A DNA stretch of 28,040 bases from assembly GCA_905202605.1 (NCBI GenBank), contig CAJKSU010000012.1, positions 1 through 28,040 on the forward strand, in the 5' to 3' direction. Under the pieces are notes generated by a model. It was not told the origin of the DNA. It worked only from the letters and a program-made list of their open reading frames with translations, and made no database searches. This stretch comes from an uncultured Eubacteriales bacterium (GTDB taxonomy: Bacteria; Bacillota; Clostridia; Oscillospirales; Oscillospiraceae). Positions 17,696 to 25,085 of the stretch are shown here, piece after piece. The position numbers were made by a program, and so were the translations under genes. The stretch's first letter is position 1. The number at the start of each line of letters is the position of its first letter.

Positions 17696-17724
17696 AGTAT
17701 ATCGCAGTTTTTTGTGTTTTTCAA
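17696..17724 (-). promoter_or_regulatory. Promoter of the thrE-like pair
   Basis: On the minus strand TTGAAA (17719-17724) and TATACT (17696-17701) are spaced by 17 bases. The expected transcript start near 17689 leaves a leader of about 24 bases that contains the strong ribosome site of ATG 17665. Confidence 0.8.
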
Positions 17725-17733
17725 ACAGAATCA

Positions 17734-17762
17734 TTGTACCTGAGCTGAAAATTTGGTATAGT
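17734..17762 (+). promoter_or_regulatory. Promoter of the hydroxyacid dehydrogenase gene
   Basis: TTGTAC (17734-17739) and TATAGT (17757-17762) are separated by 17 bases. The -35 box lies 9 bases from the -35 box of the divergent exporter promoter, so the two polymerase sites are back to back. Confidence 0.75.
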
Positions 17763-17814
17763 AATCATACTGTGCGTTTTTTCGGCGCAAAGTATACGGA
17801 AAGGCGGGATTTTT

Positions 17815-18777
17815 ATGAGGGTTATGGCAATGATGGGAACGCCCTTTTCCCCAGAGCAGCTGGCGCGGATTCGCGCGCTGGCACAGGAAAACGGCTTTGC
17901 CCTACGAGAAATGGACGCTTCTGTTCGTTATCCCGCCAACGCCCTCCGGGACTGTGAGATTCTGCTGGGCTATTTTCCCCGCGGACTGCTCAAGAGCGCA
18001 CAGCAGCTCCGCTGGCTGCATCTTCCCTCCGCCGGTGCGGACAAGTATGCGGACGACGGGCTTTACGGTGGGCATGACTTCATGCTCACGAACTCCTCCG
18101 GTGCGTTCGGCTCCGCTATTGCCGAGCAGCTGGTCATGGGAACGCTGATGCTGCTTCGGCGGATGCCGGAATATCTCCGCCAGCAAAAGGAGCATATCTG
18201 GCAGCGGGCCGGCAATTTGGGCTTTCTCAGCGGAAGCCGGATCGCCATTCTGGGAACCGGCAATCTGGGCAGCACCTTTGCCCAATACTGCGCCGCCATG
18301 GGCGCTATCCCCATCGGCATCAGCCGCAGCGGAAGCCCGGCAGCGCCATTTCATCAGGTCTATCCCATGTCCCGGCGGCTGGAGGCCGTAGTGCAGGCCG
18401 ATGTGGTCGCCGCCTGTCTGCCCCTGACCTCGGAAACCAGAGGTGTTCTGGATCACAGCTTTTTCGCCGCCATGAAGCCCGGTACGATCTTCCTCAACAC
18501 CGGACGGGGCAAAACCGTCTGCCAGAAGGACCTGATCGACGCTCTTCGCTCCGGTCATTTAGGCGGCGCCATGCTGGATGTGGCGGAGGAGGAGCCAATG
18601 CCCCCCGACTGCCCGCTGTGGGATATGGACAACGTCTTCCTGACGCCCCATATCTCCGGCTCGGATCTGGATCCCCAGAACACCCAGAAAATCTTCGAGA
18701 TCTTTCTGGACAACTTCTCCCGCTATGTTCAGAAGCAGCCCCTTCACCATGTAGTAAACCGAACACAAGGGTACTAA
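17815..18777 (+). CDS. D-isomer-specific 2-hydroxyacid dehydrogenase
   Basis: This 320-residue protein has the two-domain layout of the family. The NAD-binding GTGNLG is at 147-152, catalytic Arg231 in NTGRGK, the acidic residue in DVAEEEP (Glu259 or Glu260), and catalytic His279 in LTPHISG. These enzymes reduce 2-ketoacids to D-2-hydroxyacids with NAD(P)H. The substrate is unclear; glyoxylate, hydroxypyruvate or a branched 2-ketoacid are all possible. Start ATG 17815 has GGAAAGGCGGG upstream with a somewhat long spacing. Other Met codons lie within the first seven residues. The TAA stop touches the first repeat element, so no native downstream terminator remains visible. It is read towards the trigger-factor-like gene. 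Confidence 0.9.
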   Translation: MRVMAMMGTPFSPEQLARIRALAQENGFALREMDASVRYPANALRDCEILLGYFPRGLLKSAQQLRWLHLPSAGADKYADDGLYGGHDFMLTNSSGAFGSAIAEQLVMGTLMLLRRMPEYLRQQKEHIWQRAGNLGFLSGSRIAILGTGNLGSTFAQYCAAMGAIPIGISRSGSPAAPFHQVYPMSRRLEAVVQADVVAACLPLTSETRGVLDHSFFAAMKPGTIFLNTGRGKTVCQKDLIDALRSGHLGGAMLDVAEEEPMPPDCPLWDMDNVFLTPHISGSDLDPQNTQKIFEIFLDNFSRYVQKQPLHHVVNRTQGY

Positions 18778-18937
18778 GGCAATACCGCATAAATCGGCAA
18801 GAGAGTCTGACGAGAGGATTTGCGTCAGAAAAAGGTGGAAAACCGCCGGAATACTTTGTGTATTTCAAGGTTTTCCTAACGCCTTTCTGGCGGAAAGAAT
18901 CCGTCAAAATCCGAAGACGCAATTATGCGGTGTTGCC
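18778..18937. repeat. 160-bp palindromic MITE-like element, copy 1
   Basis: This element has imperfect terminal inverted repeats: GGCAATACCGCATAA at the left end and the complement of GGCAACACCGCATAA at the right. It is flanked on both sides by TAA (18775-18777 and 18938-18940), which could be a target duplication. Internal stems include CTGACG/CGTCAG, an 8-base-pair GGAAAACC/GGTTTTCC stem (18837-18844 with 18869-18876), and a nested AATAC/GTATT. It encodes no transposase, so mobilisation would need one elsewhere. Confidence 0.85.
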
Positions 18938-18940
18938 TAA

Positions 18941-19100
18941 GGCAATACCGCATAAATCGGCAAGAGAGTCTGACGAGAGATTTTTCGTCAGAAAAAGGTG
19001 TAAAACCGCAGGAATACTCTGTGTATTGCAAGGTTTTACAAACGCATTTCCGACAAAAAAGATCCGTCAGAATCCGAAGACGCATTTGTGCGGTGTTGCC
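18941..19100. repeat. 160-bp palindromic MITE-like element, copy 2
   Basis: This is a second copy of the same length in the same orientation, offset by 163 bases from copy 1. By my hand alignment the copies differ at about 19 of 160 positions (about 88 percent identity), and the first 39 bases are identical. The main stem is GTAAAACC/GGTTTTAC (19000-19007 with 19032-19039), showing a paired change against copy 1. It is flanked by TAA on the left and ATC on the right. It ends 33 bases before the start codon of the trigger-factor-like gene. Confidence 0.85.
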
Positions 19101-19133
19101 ATCATAAAATATCAACTTAAAGGAGACATTCAC

Positions 19134-20369
19134 ATGCAGGTAACCATTCTCTCTCAGGAAAAAGGCTCTGCCAAGGTTCAGGTCACCTTCCCCGGCGATG
19201 TTTTGAGCAAGGCGCTGGATAAGGTCTATGCGGAATACACCAAAACCCATGAGGACTTTTCGGTGGCACGTGCCGATATCGCATCGGATCCCGCTGCCCA
19301 GAATCTGCTGCGGCAGGCCGTACAGGACGTCTTTTCCGAGCATTATGCGCAGGCCATCGCCGAAACCGGCCTGACCGTCGCCTCCGAGCCAGTCATCTCC
19401 GTACTTCAGGCCAACGAAACGGATGGGCTGGAATTCCAGATGGAATTTGCCCTTCGTCCGGAAATCAAGCTGGGGCAGTATAAGGGTATCCACGCAAGAT
19501 GCCCCAGCACGGAGCTGACCGAGGCGGAAAAGCAGGCCGCCATTGACGCAGCTGCCGCCCAGAACACCGTACACAGGAGCGTTGACCGCCCCGCTCAATT
19601 GGGTGACATTGCAGTGATCGACTTCACCGGTTATCTGGACGGCGTTCCCTTTGACGGCGGCGCCGGTACCGACTATCCCCTGCCCCTTGGCTCCGGCACG
19701 TTTATCCCCGGCTTTGAGGAGCAGCTGGTTGGCGCTTCTGTGGGCGACCATGTTGTGGTCAATGTGACCTTCCCGGAGAATTATCAGGCGGAGAACCTCG
19801 CCGGAAAGCCCACCGTATTTCGGGTCACCGTGAAGGGGCTTCAGCACCCTGAACTGCAGCCCCTCACGGAGGAGCAGAAAGCGCAGGCCATCGCACAGGC
19901 ACAGCAGCAGAAAAAGAATCAGGCGGATCTCCAGATTGAGGACTATGTGCTTGGCAAGATTCTTTCGGATGCCCATGTCGAAATTCCCGATGCCATGCTC
20001 AAGAGCGAGGTCAATATCTGCATGCAGCAGTTTGCCGCTGAGCTGAGCGCCAAGGGCAGCGATCTTGGAACCTTCTCTCGCGAAAGCGGGAAATCTATCG
20101 ATCAGATGGCAGCAGAAATGGAGCCGCTTGCCAACCGCCGGATCATGCTGCGGCTGGTGCTGTCCGCCATTGCCGAAGCCGAGCATCTGGAGGCTACCGT
20201 GGAAGAAGTGGAAGCGCACTGGGACGCCATGGCACAGCAGTACGGTATCGACAAGCCCCGTCTGAAGGTTTACGCCGGAGACGGTGCCGAGGAGCAGATC
20301 AAAGCGGAGATCACCAGCTCCAAGGCCTATGCCCTGCTGCGGGAAAGCACAATTCTGGAGATGGAATAA
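19134..20369 (+). CDS. Trigger-factor-like peptidyl-prolyl isomerase/chaperone lacking the ribosome-docking motif
   Basis: This 411-residue protein has the three-part trigger factor layout. There is an N-terminal domain (about 1-115), an FKBP-type isomerase domain (about 155-240, with GDIAVIDFTGYLDG and LGSGTFIPGFEEQL), and a helical C-terminal chaperone domain (about 245-411). The hallmark ribosome-binding loop (GFRxGKxP in family members) is not present: the equivalent position, residues 41-50, reads DFSVARADIA. It may therefore be a diverged paralogue that does not dock on ribosomes, so I do not call it tig. ATG 19134 has AAAGGAG eight bases upstream. An open frame continues upstream through both repeats but lacks family similarity. 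It is followed by the amidohydrolase gene after one base, so they form an operon. Confidence 0.82.
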   Translation: MQVTILSQEKGSAKVQVTFPGDVLSKALDKVYAEYTKTHEDFSVARADIASDPAAQNLLRQAVQDVFSEHYAQAIAETGLTVASEPVISVLQANETDGLEFQMEFALRPEIKLGQYKGIHARCPSTELTEAEKQAAIDAAAAQNTVHRSVDRPAQLGDIAVIDFTGYLDGVPFDGGAGTDYPLPLGSGTFIPGFEEQLVGASVGDHVVVNVTFPENYQAENLAGKPTVFRVTVKGLQHPELQPLTEEQKAQAIAQAQQQKKNQADLQIEDYVLGKILSDAHVEIPDAMLKSEVNICMQQFAAELSAKGSDLGTFSRESGKSIDQMAAEMEPLANRRIMLRLVLSAIAEAEHLEATVEEVEAHWDAMAQQYGIDKPRLKVYAGDGAEEQIKAEITSSKAYALLRESTILEME

Positions 20370-20370
20370 C

Positions 20371-21723
20371 ATGAAAACCTGGATCACCGGGGGCAGAGTC
20401 ATTGACCCCCGGAATCATATTGACAGCAAGCTGAATCTGGTGCTGGAGGGCGGCAAGGTGGTCGCCCTCACCGACCAGAAGCCGGAGGCCGGCGCCAGCA
20501 TTCTGCATGCAGAAAACCGCGTGGTATGCCCCGGCTTTCTGGACATTCACATGCATGAAGCGCCGGTGGGCGATCTTTCCGACATCGAAGGCTCCATTCT
20601 GGGCTGCATGCTGCGGATGGGCGTTACCACGGCGCTGGGCGGCAACTGCGGGGAAAACGTTCTGCCCCCGGAGGACTATTTCCGAAGGGTAGCGGGCCGG
20701 CTCCCCATCTCTCTGGCGCTTCTTGCCGGACATGGCGCTGCCAGAGAGGCCGCCGGGTTTACGGATCGTTACCAATCTTTGACTCCGGAGCAGGTGCATT
20801 CTGTCACCGATATTCTGGCGCAGTGGCTGAACGGCGGCTGCTTTGGCATCTCCTACGGCATCCGCTATTACCCCGGCACCACCCGGCAGGAGCTTCTGGA
20901 AACGGCACAGCTGTGCCAAAAGGAGCATCTGCTGGTGGCAGCCCACGTCCGGGACGATGCAGACTATATCTTTGACTCCATCGCGGAGTTTCTGGAGCCG
21001 GGCTGGCGCTATGGGCTGAAAATGCAGGTGAGCCACCTTGGCTCCATGGGCGGCTACGGTCAAATGGCTCAGGTGCTTTCCATGCTGGACGCCGCCCGCG
21101 CAAAAGGGCTGGACGTCATGGCGGACTGCTATCCCTATGACGCGTTTTCCACCCGCATTGGAGAAACCACCTACGATCCCGGCTTTCTGGAGCGCTATCA
21201 CTGCGATTATAACGCCATCGGCATCTGCGGCGGCGCCTATGACGGGCAGCGCTGCACCAGAGAGATCTTTGAGGAGCTTCGGAAGGAGCACCCCGAAACC
21301 ATCACCGTGGGCTATGTGATGCAGCCGGAGGACGTCCGTATGGCCATGGCGCACCCTGCCGTAATGCTGTGCAGTGACGGCCTGATGGAAGCCCGTGAGG
21401 GGCATCCCCGTGCCGCAGGCTCCTTCCCCCGGCTGATTGCCCAGTATGTAAGGTCCGGCACGCTGAGCCTCTATGACGCCATCGAAAAAATGACTGCCAT
21501 GCCCGCCCAGCGGCTGGAGCTGACGCAGAAGGGCAGTCTGGCCCCCGGCTGTGACGGCGACGTGGTAATCTTTGATCCGGACAGCATAGAGGACCGTGCC
21601 ACCTTCCAGCAGCCCGATCTTTCCCCGGCGGGCATTGATTATGTGCTCATCGGCGGCGAAATCGCCTGCGACCATGGAACAATCGTAAACGGCACTCTGG
21701 GTTCTCCCCTTCGCCGGAAATAA
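20371..21723 (+). CDS. D-aminoacylase-family (N-acyl-D-amino-acid deacylase-like) amidohydrolase
   Basis: This 450-residue TIM-barrel amidohydrolase has IHMHE (His60, His62), a Cys93 ligand in GGNCGEN, AHVRDDAD (His192), VSHLG (His222) and CSDG (Asp336), followed by HPRAAGSFPR (345-354). The cysteine metal ligand and HPRxxGxFPR are marks of the D-aminoacylase group, which hydrolyses N-acyl-D-amino acids. Related enzymes act on D-hydantoins or dipeptides, so the exact substrate is uncertain. No signal peptide is seen, so it should be cytosolic. The start is one base after the upstream stop, with GGAG 10 bases ahead, implying coupling to the trigger-factor-like gene. A strong terminator follows. 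Confidence 0.87.
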   Translation: MKTWITGGRVIDPRNHIDSKLNLVLEGGKVVALTDQKPEAGASILHAENRVVCPGFLDIHMHEAPVGDLSDIEGSILGCMLRMGVTTALGGNCGENVLPPEDYFRRVAGRLPISLALLAGHGAAREAAGFTDRYQSLTPEQVHSVTDILAQWLNGGCFGISYGIRYYPGTTRQELLETAQLCQKEHLLVAAHVRDDADYIFDSIAEFLEPGWRYGLKMQVSHLGSMGGYGQMAQVLSMLDAARAKGLDVMADCYPYDAFSTRIGETTYDPGFLERYHCDYNAIGICGGAYDGQRCTREIFEELRKEHPETITVGYVMQPEDVRMAMAHPAVMLCSDGLMEAREGHPRAAGSFPRLIAQYVRSGTLSLYDAIEKMTAMPAQRLELTQKGSLAPGCDGDVVIFDPDSIEDRATFQQPDLSPAGIDYVLIGGEIACDHGTIVNGTLGSPLRRK

Positions 21724-21732
21724 TGCAGATAC

Positions 21733-21779
21733 AAAAAGAGCGGAAACACATTGCAGTGCTTCCGCTCTTTTGTTTTACA
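21733..21779. terminator. Bidirectional terminator between amidohydrolase and SLH hydrolase
   Basis: Arms at 21734-21745 and 21760-21771 form 12 perfect pairs. The stem extends by three more pairs after one mismatch and has a six-base loop. T-runs on both strands flank the stem (TTTTGTTTT on plus, five T on minus). It separates two convergent genes. Confidence 0.92.
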
Positions 21780-21794
21780 TATTAGGGATTTGCG

Positions 21795-24700
21795 TTATGC
21801 CTGGCTGCGGTACAGCATGGCGATGATGTTGGCGCGGTTGCAGGTCTTGCTCGGCTCAAAGGTGGTTGCAGCGGTGCCATTGGTAACGCCCTTGCTGTAG
21901 GCCCACTTCACTGCATTGTAGCAGTAGCTGCCAGCTGCAACATCCGTGAAGGGCATTGCAATATCAGCGGTATCCGGCTCACCGGCTGCACGATACAGGA
22001 AGGTGACAGCCTGACCGCGGGTAGCGGAGGCGTTGGGCTTAAAGGTTGTTGCGGTCACGCCCTTGGCAATTCCCTTGGAAACTGCCCACTTCACAGCATT
22101 GTAGCAGTAAGCGTCCTTCGGTACGTCCGTGAAGGGAACCTCCACATCGGAAACGTCAGGCTCACCGGCTGCACGATACAGGAAGGTGACGATCTGACCA
22201 CGGGTGCAGGCATTGCCGGGCTTGAACTCAGTTGCAGTCACACCGTTGGTGATCTGAGGCTCATGGTTTACAGCCCACAGGATCGCATCGTAGCAGTAGC
22301 TGCCCTCAGCCACATCAGTGAAGGGATTCTTCTGCTCCGGCTCCGCTGTCTTCTCGTTGACGGGAATCACAGCGTTAACGGTAGAGTTATCCAGCGTGAT
22401 CTGATAGTTTTGGGTGTATCTGGCCTTGCCCTGCTCATAGGTATAGATTACCAGAGCCAGCTTATGGCCTTCCTTTACGGTATAAAGGTTGGGCTGAAGG
22501 TACAGGGTGTAGTCGTGATTCTCGCCAGCCTTCAGAGCAACCTTGTTGCCAGCAGATGCAGAGTCATAACCGGCATCGGGATTGCAGAGATCCATCCAGC
22601 CACGTGCAATGATCTTATAGGTCACATCGCTGGGAACCAGCTCGGCGTAGTCGTAGTTTGCCAGACCGCCGCCCATCCATGCAGCGCCCTCGGTGATGTC
22701 CTTCTTGACATAGCTGCCGGAGGTATTGAACGCATGGAAGGTCTCGCCTTCCGGAGCGATGTCAACCAGCATTGCACTGACCATCAGCGCATCACGATCC
22801 AGAAGATCCGCACCATCGGGGACAGATACGCTGACAGCGCCTTCGTTGGACTCTGCCACAAAGTTATCGTGATCCAGCCCATCGAGTTCCTCGTCCTCTG
22901 CAATGGCGTTGTCGTGATCTATGCCGCCTCTGGGCGCATCGTCAGCCTCGTAGTTGTCAGCCGATGCAGTAAAGTTGACCGCAACGCTGCCCTTGATAAC
23001 AGTATCCGCCGTCACATCCATGGTGTACATGGCGCTGACATCGGTGGAAGCCGCAGTCAGTTTGTCTCTCCAGTTGTTCCGGTTGATGCCCTGCGCCGCG
23101 TAGTCGCTGTTGATGGTGGTGCTGCCGGTCTTGGACTCGTCCTTCAGAACAACGTCCTCATCGGTGTCCCAGTTGTCATAGGTGTTCCATACGGAGCCGT
23201 CGGCGTTATCCTGTGCGGTAACGGCAGCCATATTCTCAGCACCGTTCTCCTCGCCGTAGAGGTAGTGGCTGAACCAGCGGTTGAGTACATTGTTATAGGA
23301 CTCGCCATCGATGTAGAACTCCAGATTACCCGCAGGGTAGCTGGGAGTCAGGTGCGCATCCTGATGGAGCAGCAGCTTGACATTCACGCCAGCCTCCTGA
23401 TAGGCCTTGTACATCAGGTCGAATTCCTTGGTACGGACGTTATCATCGTTGAGACCGTGAACAATCAGTGCAGGACACTTGATGTTCTTGGCGTTCAGGG
23501 TATAGTCGCGGTTCTTCCAGTGGTCAGAATAGTCGCCGTTGGTGGCAAGCTGATCCTGCTGGATCTGATACAGATAATTGCCGTACTTTTCTGCGATGGT
23601 AGCATAGTCGGTCTGATCCAGATAACGGCCATTGCAATACCACGCAAGACGCTCGGTGTAGTTTACCGCACTGTTGGTAGAAATGCCCTGAGAGTTGGTG
23701 TACTCATACCAGCTGGCAATGCCGGCAACTGGAACGATGGTCTCCAGCCCTTCTACGCCGGTGGTAGCCAGACCGAACTGGGTGGTACCGGCATAGGAAC
23801 GACCGGTCATACCGACCTTGCCGTTGGACCAGTCTGCGGTGATCGCAATATTGCTGGTCTTATCGGTGTAGGCAGTACGGTCGCCGTGGAGCCATTCGAT
23901 GACGCACTTGAAGGCGTCGATCTCCAGATCAGAGCCGCAGGTTTCAAAGCCATCGGAGCCCTTGGTGCCAAGACCGCCGCACTCTACCACAGCATAGCCG
24001 CGGGTCAGGTAGTAGTCGTACCATTCAAGATCCTCGTAATCGTACATCTGCTCATAGGGGTTATAGTAATACCAGTCGGCACTGTCGGCCTTTGCAGCGG
24101 CCTGCTCTGTCGTTGCGGTGGCAACGGGAGTACGTGCCGCAGGCTGGCTGTACAGCTTGGAAATATCATAGCTCTCGCTGCCCAGATTCTTGCCGGGGTT
24201 CATAGAGCTGTTGCAGCCGGTGATATAAGGGCGCGCCTCATAGATGGTAGCCGCCTTATAGTCGCCCTCCATGGCTGCACGGGGGATCTGAACCACTGCC
24301 TTTACCAGATCCAGCTTTCCGTCATCATCGGTATCATAGTTGGTTTCTACGTAGACAACATACCGGATGATGTTGCTGTCCTCGTTGCTGTAGCCGCTCT
24401 CCACAGAGCCGGTGGTGTAGGGGAAGATGGGCTGCGCCATGCCGTTCATGAACAGAGGCTGCAGCTTATCGGCATGCAGCGCCGCGTACATGGTGTCGGC
24501 AACGGCCTTCATCTGGCGGTAAGCCTCCAGCGTACATGCCGCATCGGTATCGGTGTCCTCGGTAATCATACCCATGCTGCGAGCCTGTGCCAGATAGTCA
24601 GCGGGGAACGTCCCCAGCTGTTCCTCTGTCATGCCCGTCCACAGCAGGAGTGCGCGGACTGCGTCGGCAACCGTCAGCTCGGTTGCTTCGGACGCATCGT

Positions 24701-24848
24701 CAGGAATGGTAACGTCCCCGCTGATCTCTGCAAGATCCGCATAGGTCAGGACATCGCTGTTCTCGTTGTCCGCCGCAAAGGCTGCGCCGGGGAGAACCGT
24801 CAGTACCATTGCCAGCGTCAGCAGCAGGGCCAAGACTTTTCTCTTCAT
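21795..24848 (-). CDS. Secreted X-Pro dipeptidyl-peptidase-like (CocE/NonD, S15) hydrolase with three SLH repeats
   Basis: This 1017-residue exported protein has a signal peptide with cleavage near AAFA-ADN (residue 26). An N-terminal helical part (about 50-125) looks like a degenerate SLH unit. The alpha/beta-hydrolase domain has the nucleophile in GMTGRSYAG (Ser351), Asp468 in HGLNDDN, and His499 in QDAHL. A beta-rich PepX-type C-terminal domain follows at about 600-830, then three SLH repeats (about 840-1017) starting NPFTDVAEGS, VPFTDVPKDA and MPFTDVAAGS. SLH repeats attach proteins to secondary cell-wall polymers, so it should act at the cell surface, probably on proline-containing peptides or on esters. 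The repeats read TRGQ, TRGQ and NRAN where the classical motif is TRAE. ATG 24848 is chosen for the GGGAG upstream and the signal peptide; an extension to 24899 is unlikely. Confidence 0.9.
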   Translation of the reverse strand: MKRKVLALLLTLAMVLTVLPGAAFAADNENSDVLTYADLAEISGDVTIPDDASEATELTVADAVRALLLWTGMTEEQLGTFPADYLAQARSMGMITEDTDTDAACTLEAYRQMKAVADTMYAALHADKLQPLFMNGMAQPIFPYTTGSVESGYSNEDSNIIRYVVYVETNYDTDDDGKLDLVKAVVQIPRAAMEGDYKAATIYEARPYITGCNSSMNPGKNLGSESYDISKLYSQPAARTPVATATTEQAAAKADSADWYYYNPYEQMYDYEDLEWYDYYLTRGYAVVECGGLGTKGSDGFETCGSDLEIDAFKCVIEWLHGDRTAYTDKTSNIAITADWSNGKVGMTGRSYAGTTQFGLATTGVEGLETIVPVAGIASWYEYTNSQGISTNSAVNYTERLAWYCNGRYLDQTDYATIAEKYGNYLYQIQQDQLATNGDYSDHWKNRDYTLNAKNIKCPALIVHGLNDDNVRTKEFDLMYKAYQEAGVNVKLLLHQDAHLTPSYPAGNLEFYIDGESYNNVLNRWFSHYLYGEENGAENMAAVTAQDNADGSVWNTYDNWDTDEDVVLKDESKTGSTTINSDYAAQGINRNNWRDKLTAASTDVSAMYTMDVTADTVIKGSVAVNFTASADNYEADDAPRGGIDHDNAIAEDEELDGLDHDNFVAESNEGAVSVSVPDGADLLDRDALMVSAMLVDIAPEGETFHAFNTSGSYVKKDITEGAAWMGGGLANYDYAELVPSDVTYKIIARGWMDLCNPDAGYDSASAGNKVALKAGENHDYTLYLQPNLYTVKEGHKLALVIYTYEQGKARYTQNYQITLDNSTVNAVIPVNEKTAEPEQKNPFTDVAEGSYCYDAILWAVNHEPQITNGVTATEFKPGNACTRGQIVTFLYRAAGEPDVSDVEVPFTDVPKDAYCYNAVKWAVSKGIAKGVTATTFKPNASATRGQAVTFLYRAAGEPDTADIAMPFTDVAAGSYCYNAVKWAYSKGVTNGTAATTFEPSKTCNRANIIAMLYRSQA

Positions 24849-25085
24849 TTTACTCCCTCTTTCTTGATTTTTGATTTGGATTTTGCCTGTTATGTACAAT
24901 CATTGCAGCCGAATGCATCAGGCAAAATCGATATTGCTAGTTTAAATCAGTGAAGCTACCTTTTCAATAGGCATTTTTCATAAGTATAAATTACAATTTA
25001 AACACCTTTTTGTTGCATTTCGCATAAATGCGCAAAGTTCTTGCATTTTACGTTGATTTTTCATGTATTTATGCACAGTATGCAA
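24849..25085. other. AT-rich intergenic region upstream of the SLH hydrolase
   Basis: This 237-base gap is sharply richer in A+T than its surroundings. It holds a probable promoter for the hydrolase (24939-24967 minus) and many GCAT/ATGC words, including CGCAT-AA-ATGCG at 25021-25032 and the close pair ATGCACAG-TATGCA near 25071-25084. I see no gene or RNA in it. Confidence 0.6.
24939..24967 (-). promoter_or_regulatory. Probable promoter of the SLH hydrolase gene
   Basis: On the minus strand TTGAAA (24962-24967) and TAAACT (24939-24944) are separated by 17 bases. The -10 box matches the consensus at four of six positions. The leader would be about 85 bases. Confidence 0.55.

Noticed and set aside
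18778..19100. Tandem repeats considered as a two-unit CRISPR array or an attachment site
   Set aside because: The units are 160 bp with terminal inverted repeats and no unique spacers. No integrase or cas gene is nearby.
18618..19133. A 583-codon open frame running from inside the dehydrogenase gene through both repeats into the trigger-factor-like gene
   Set aside because: Its first part is out of frame with a clear dehydrogenase gene and its middle part is translated repeat. The chaperone has its own ATG with a good ribosome site at 19134.
22263..24953. An 896-codon open frame on the plus strand opposite the SLH hydrolase
   Set aside because: It is antisense to a complete gene with signal peptide, catalytic triad and SLH repeats. 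Its long run reflects codon bias on the opposite strand and no family is recognisable.
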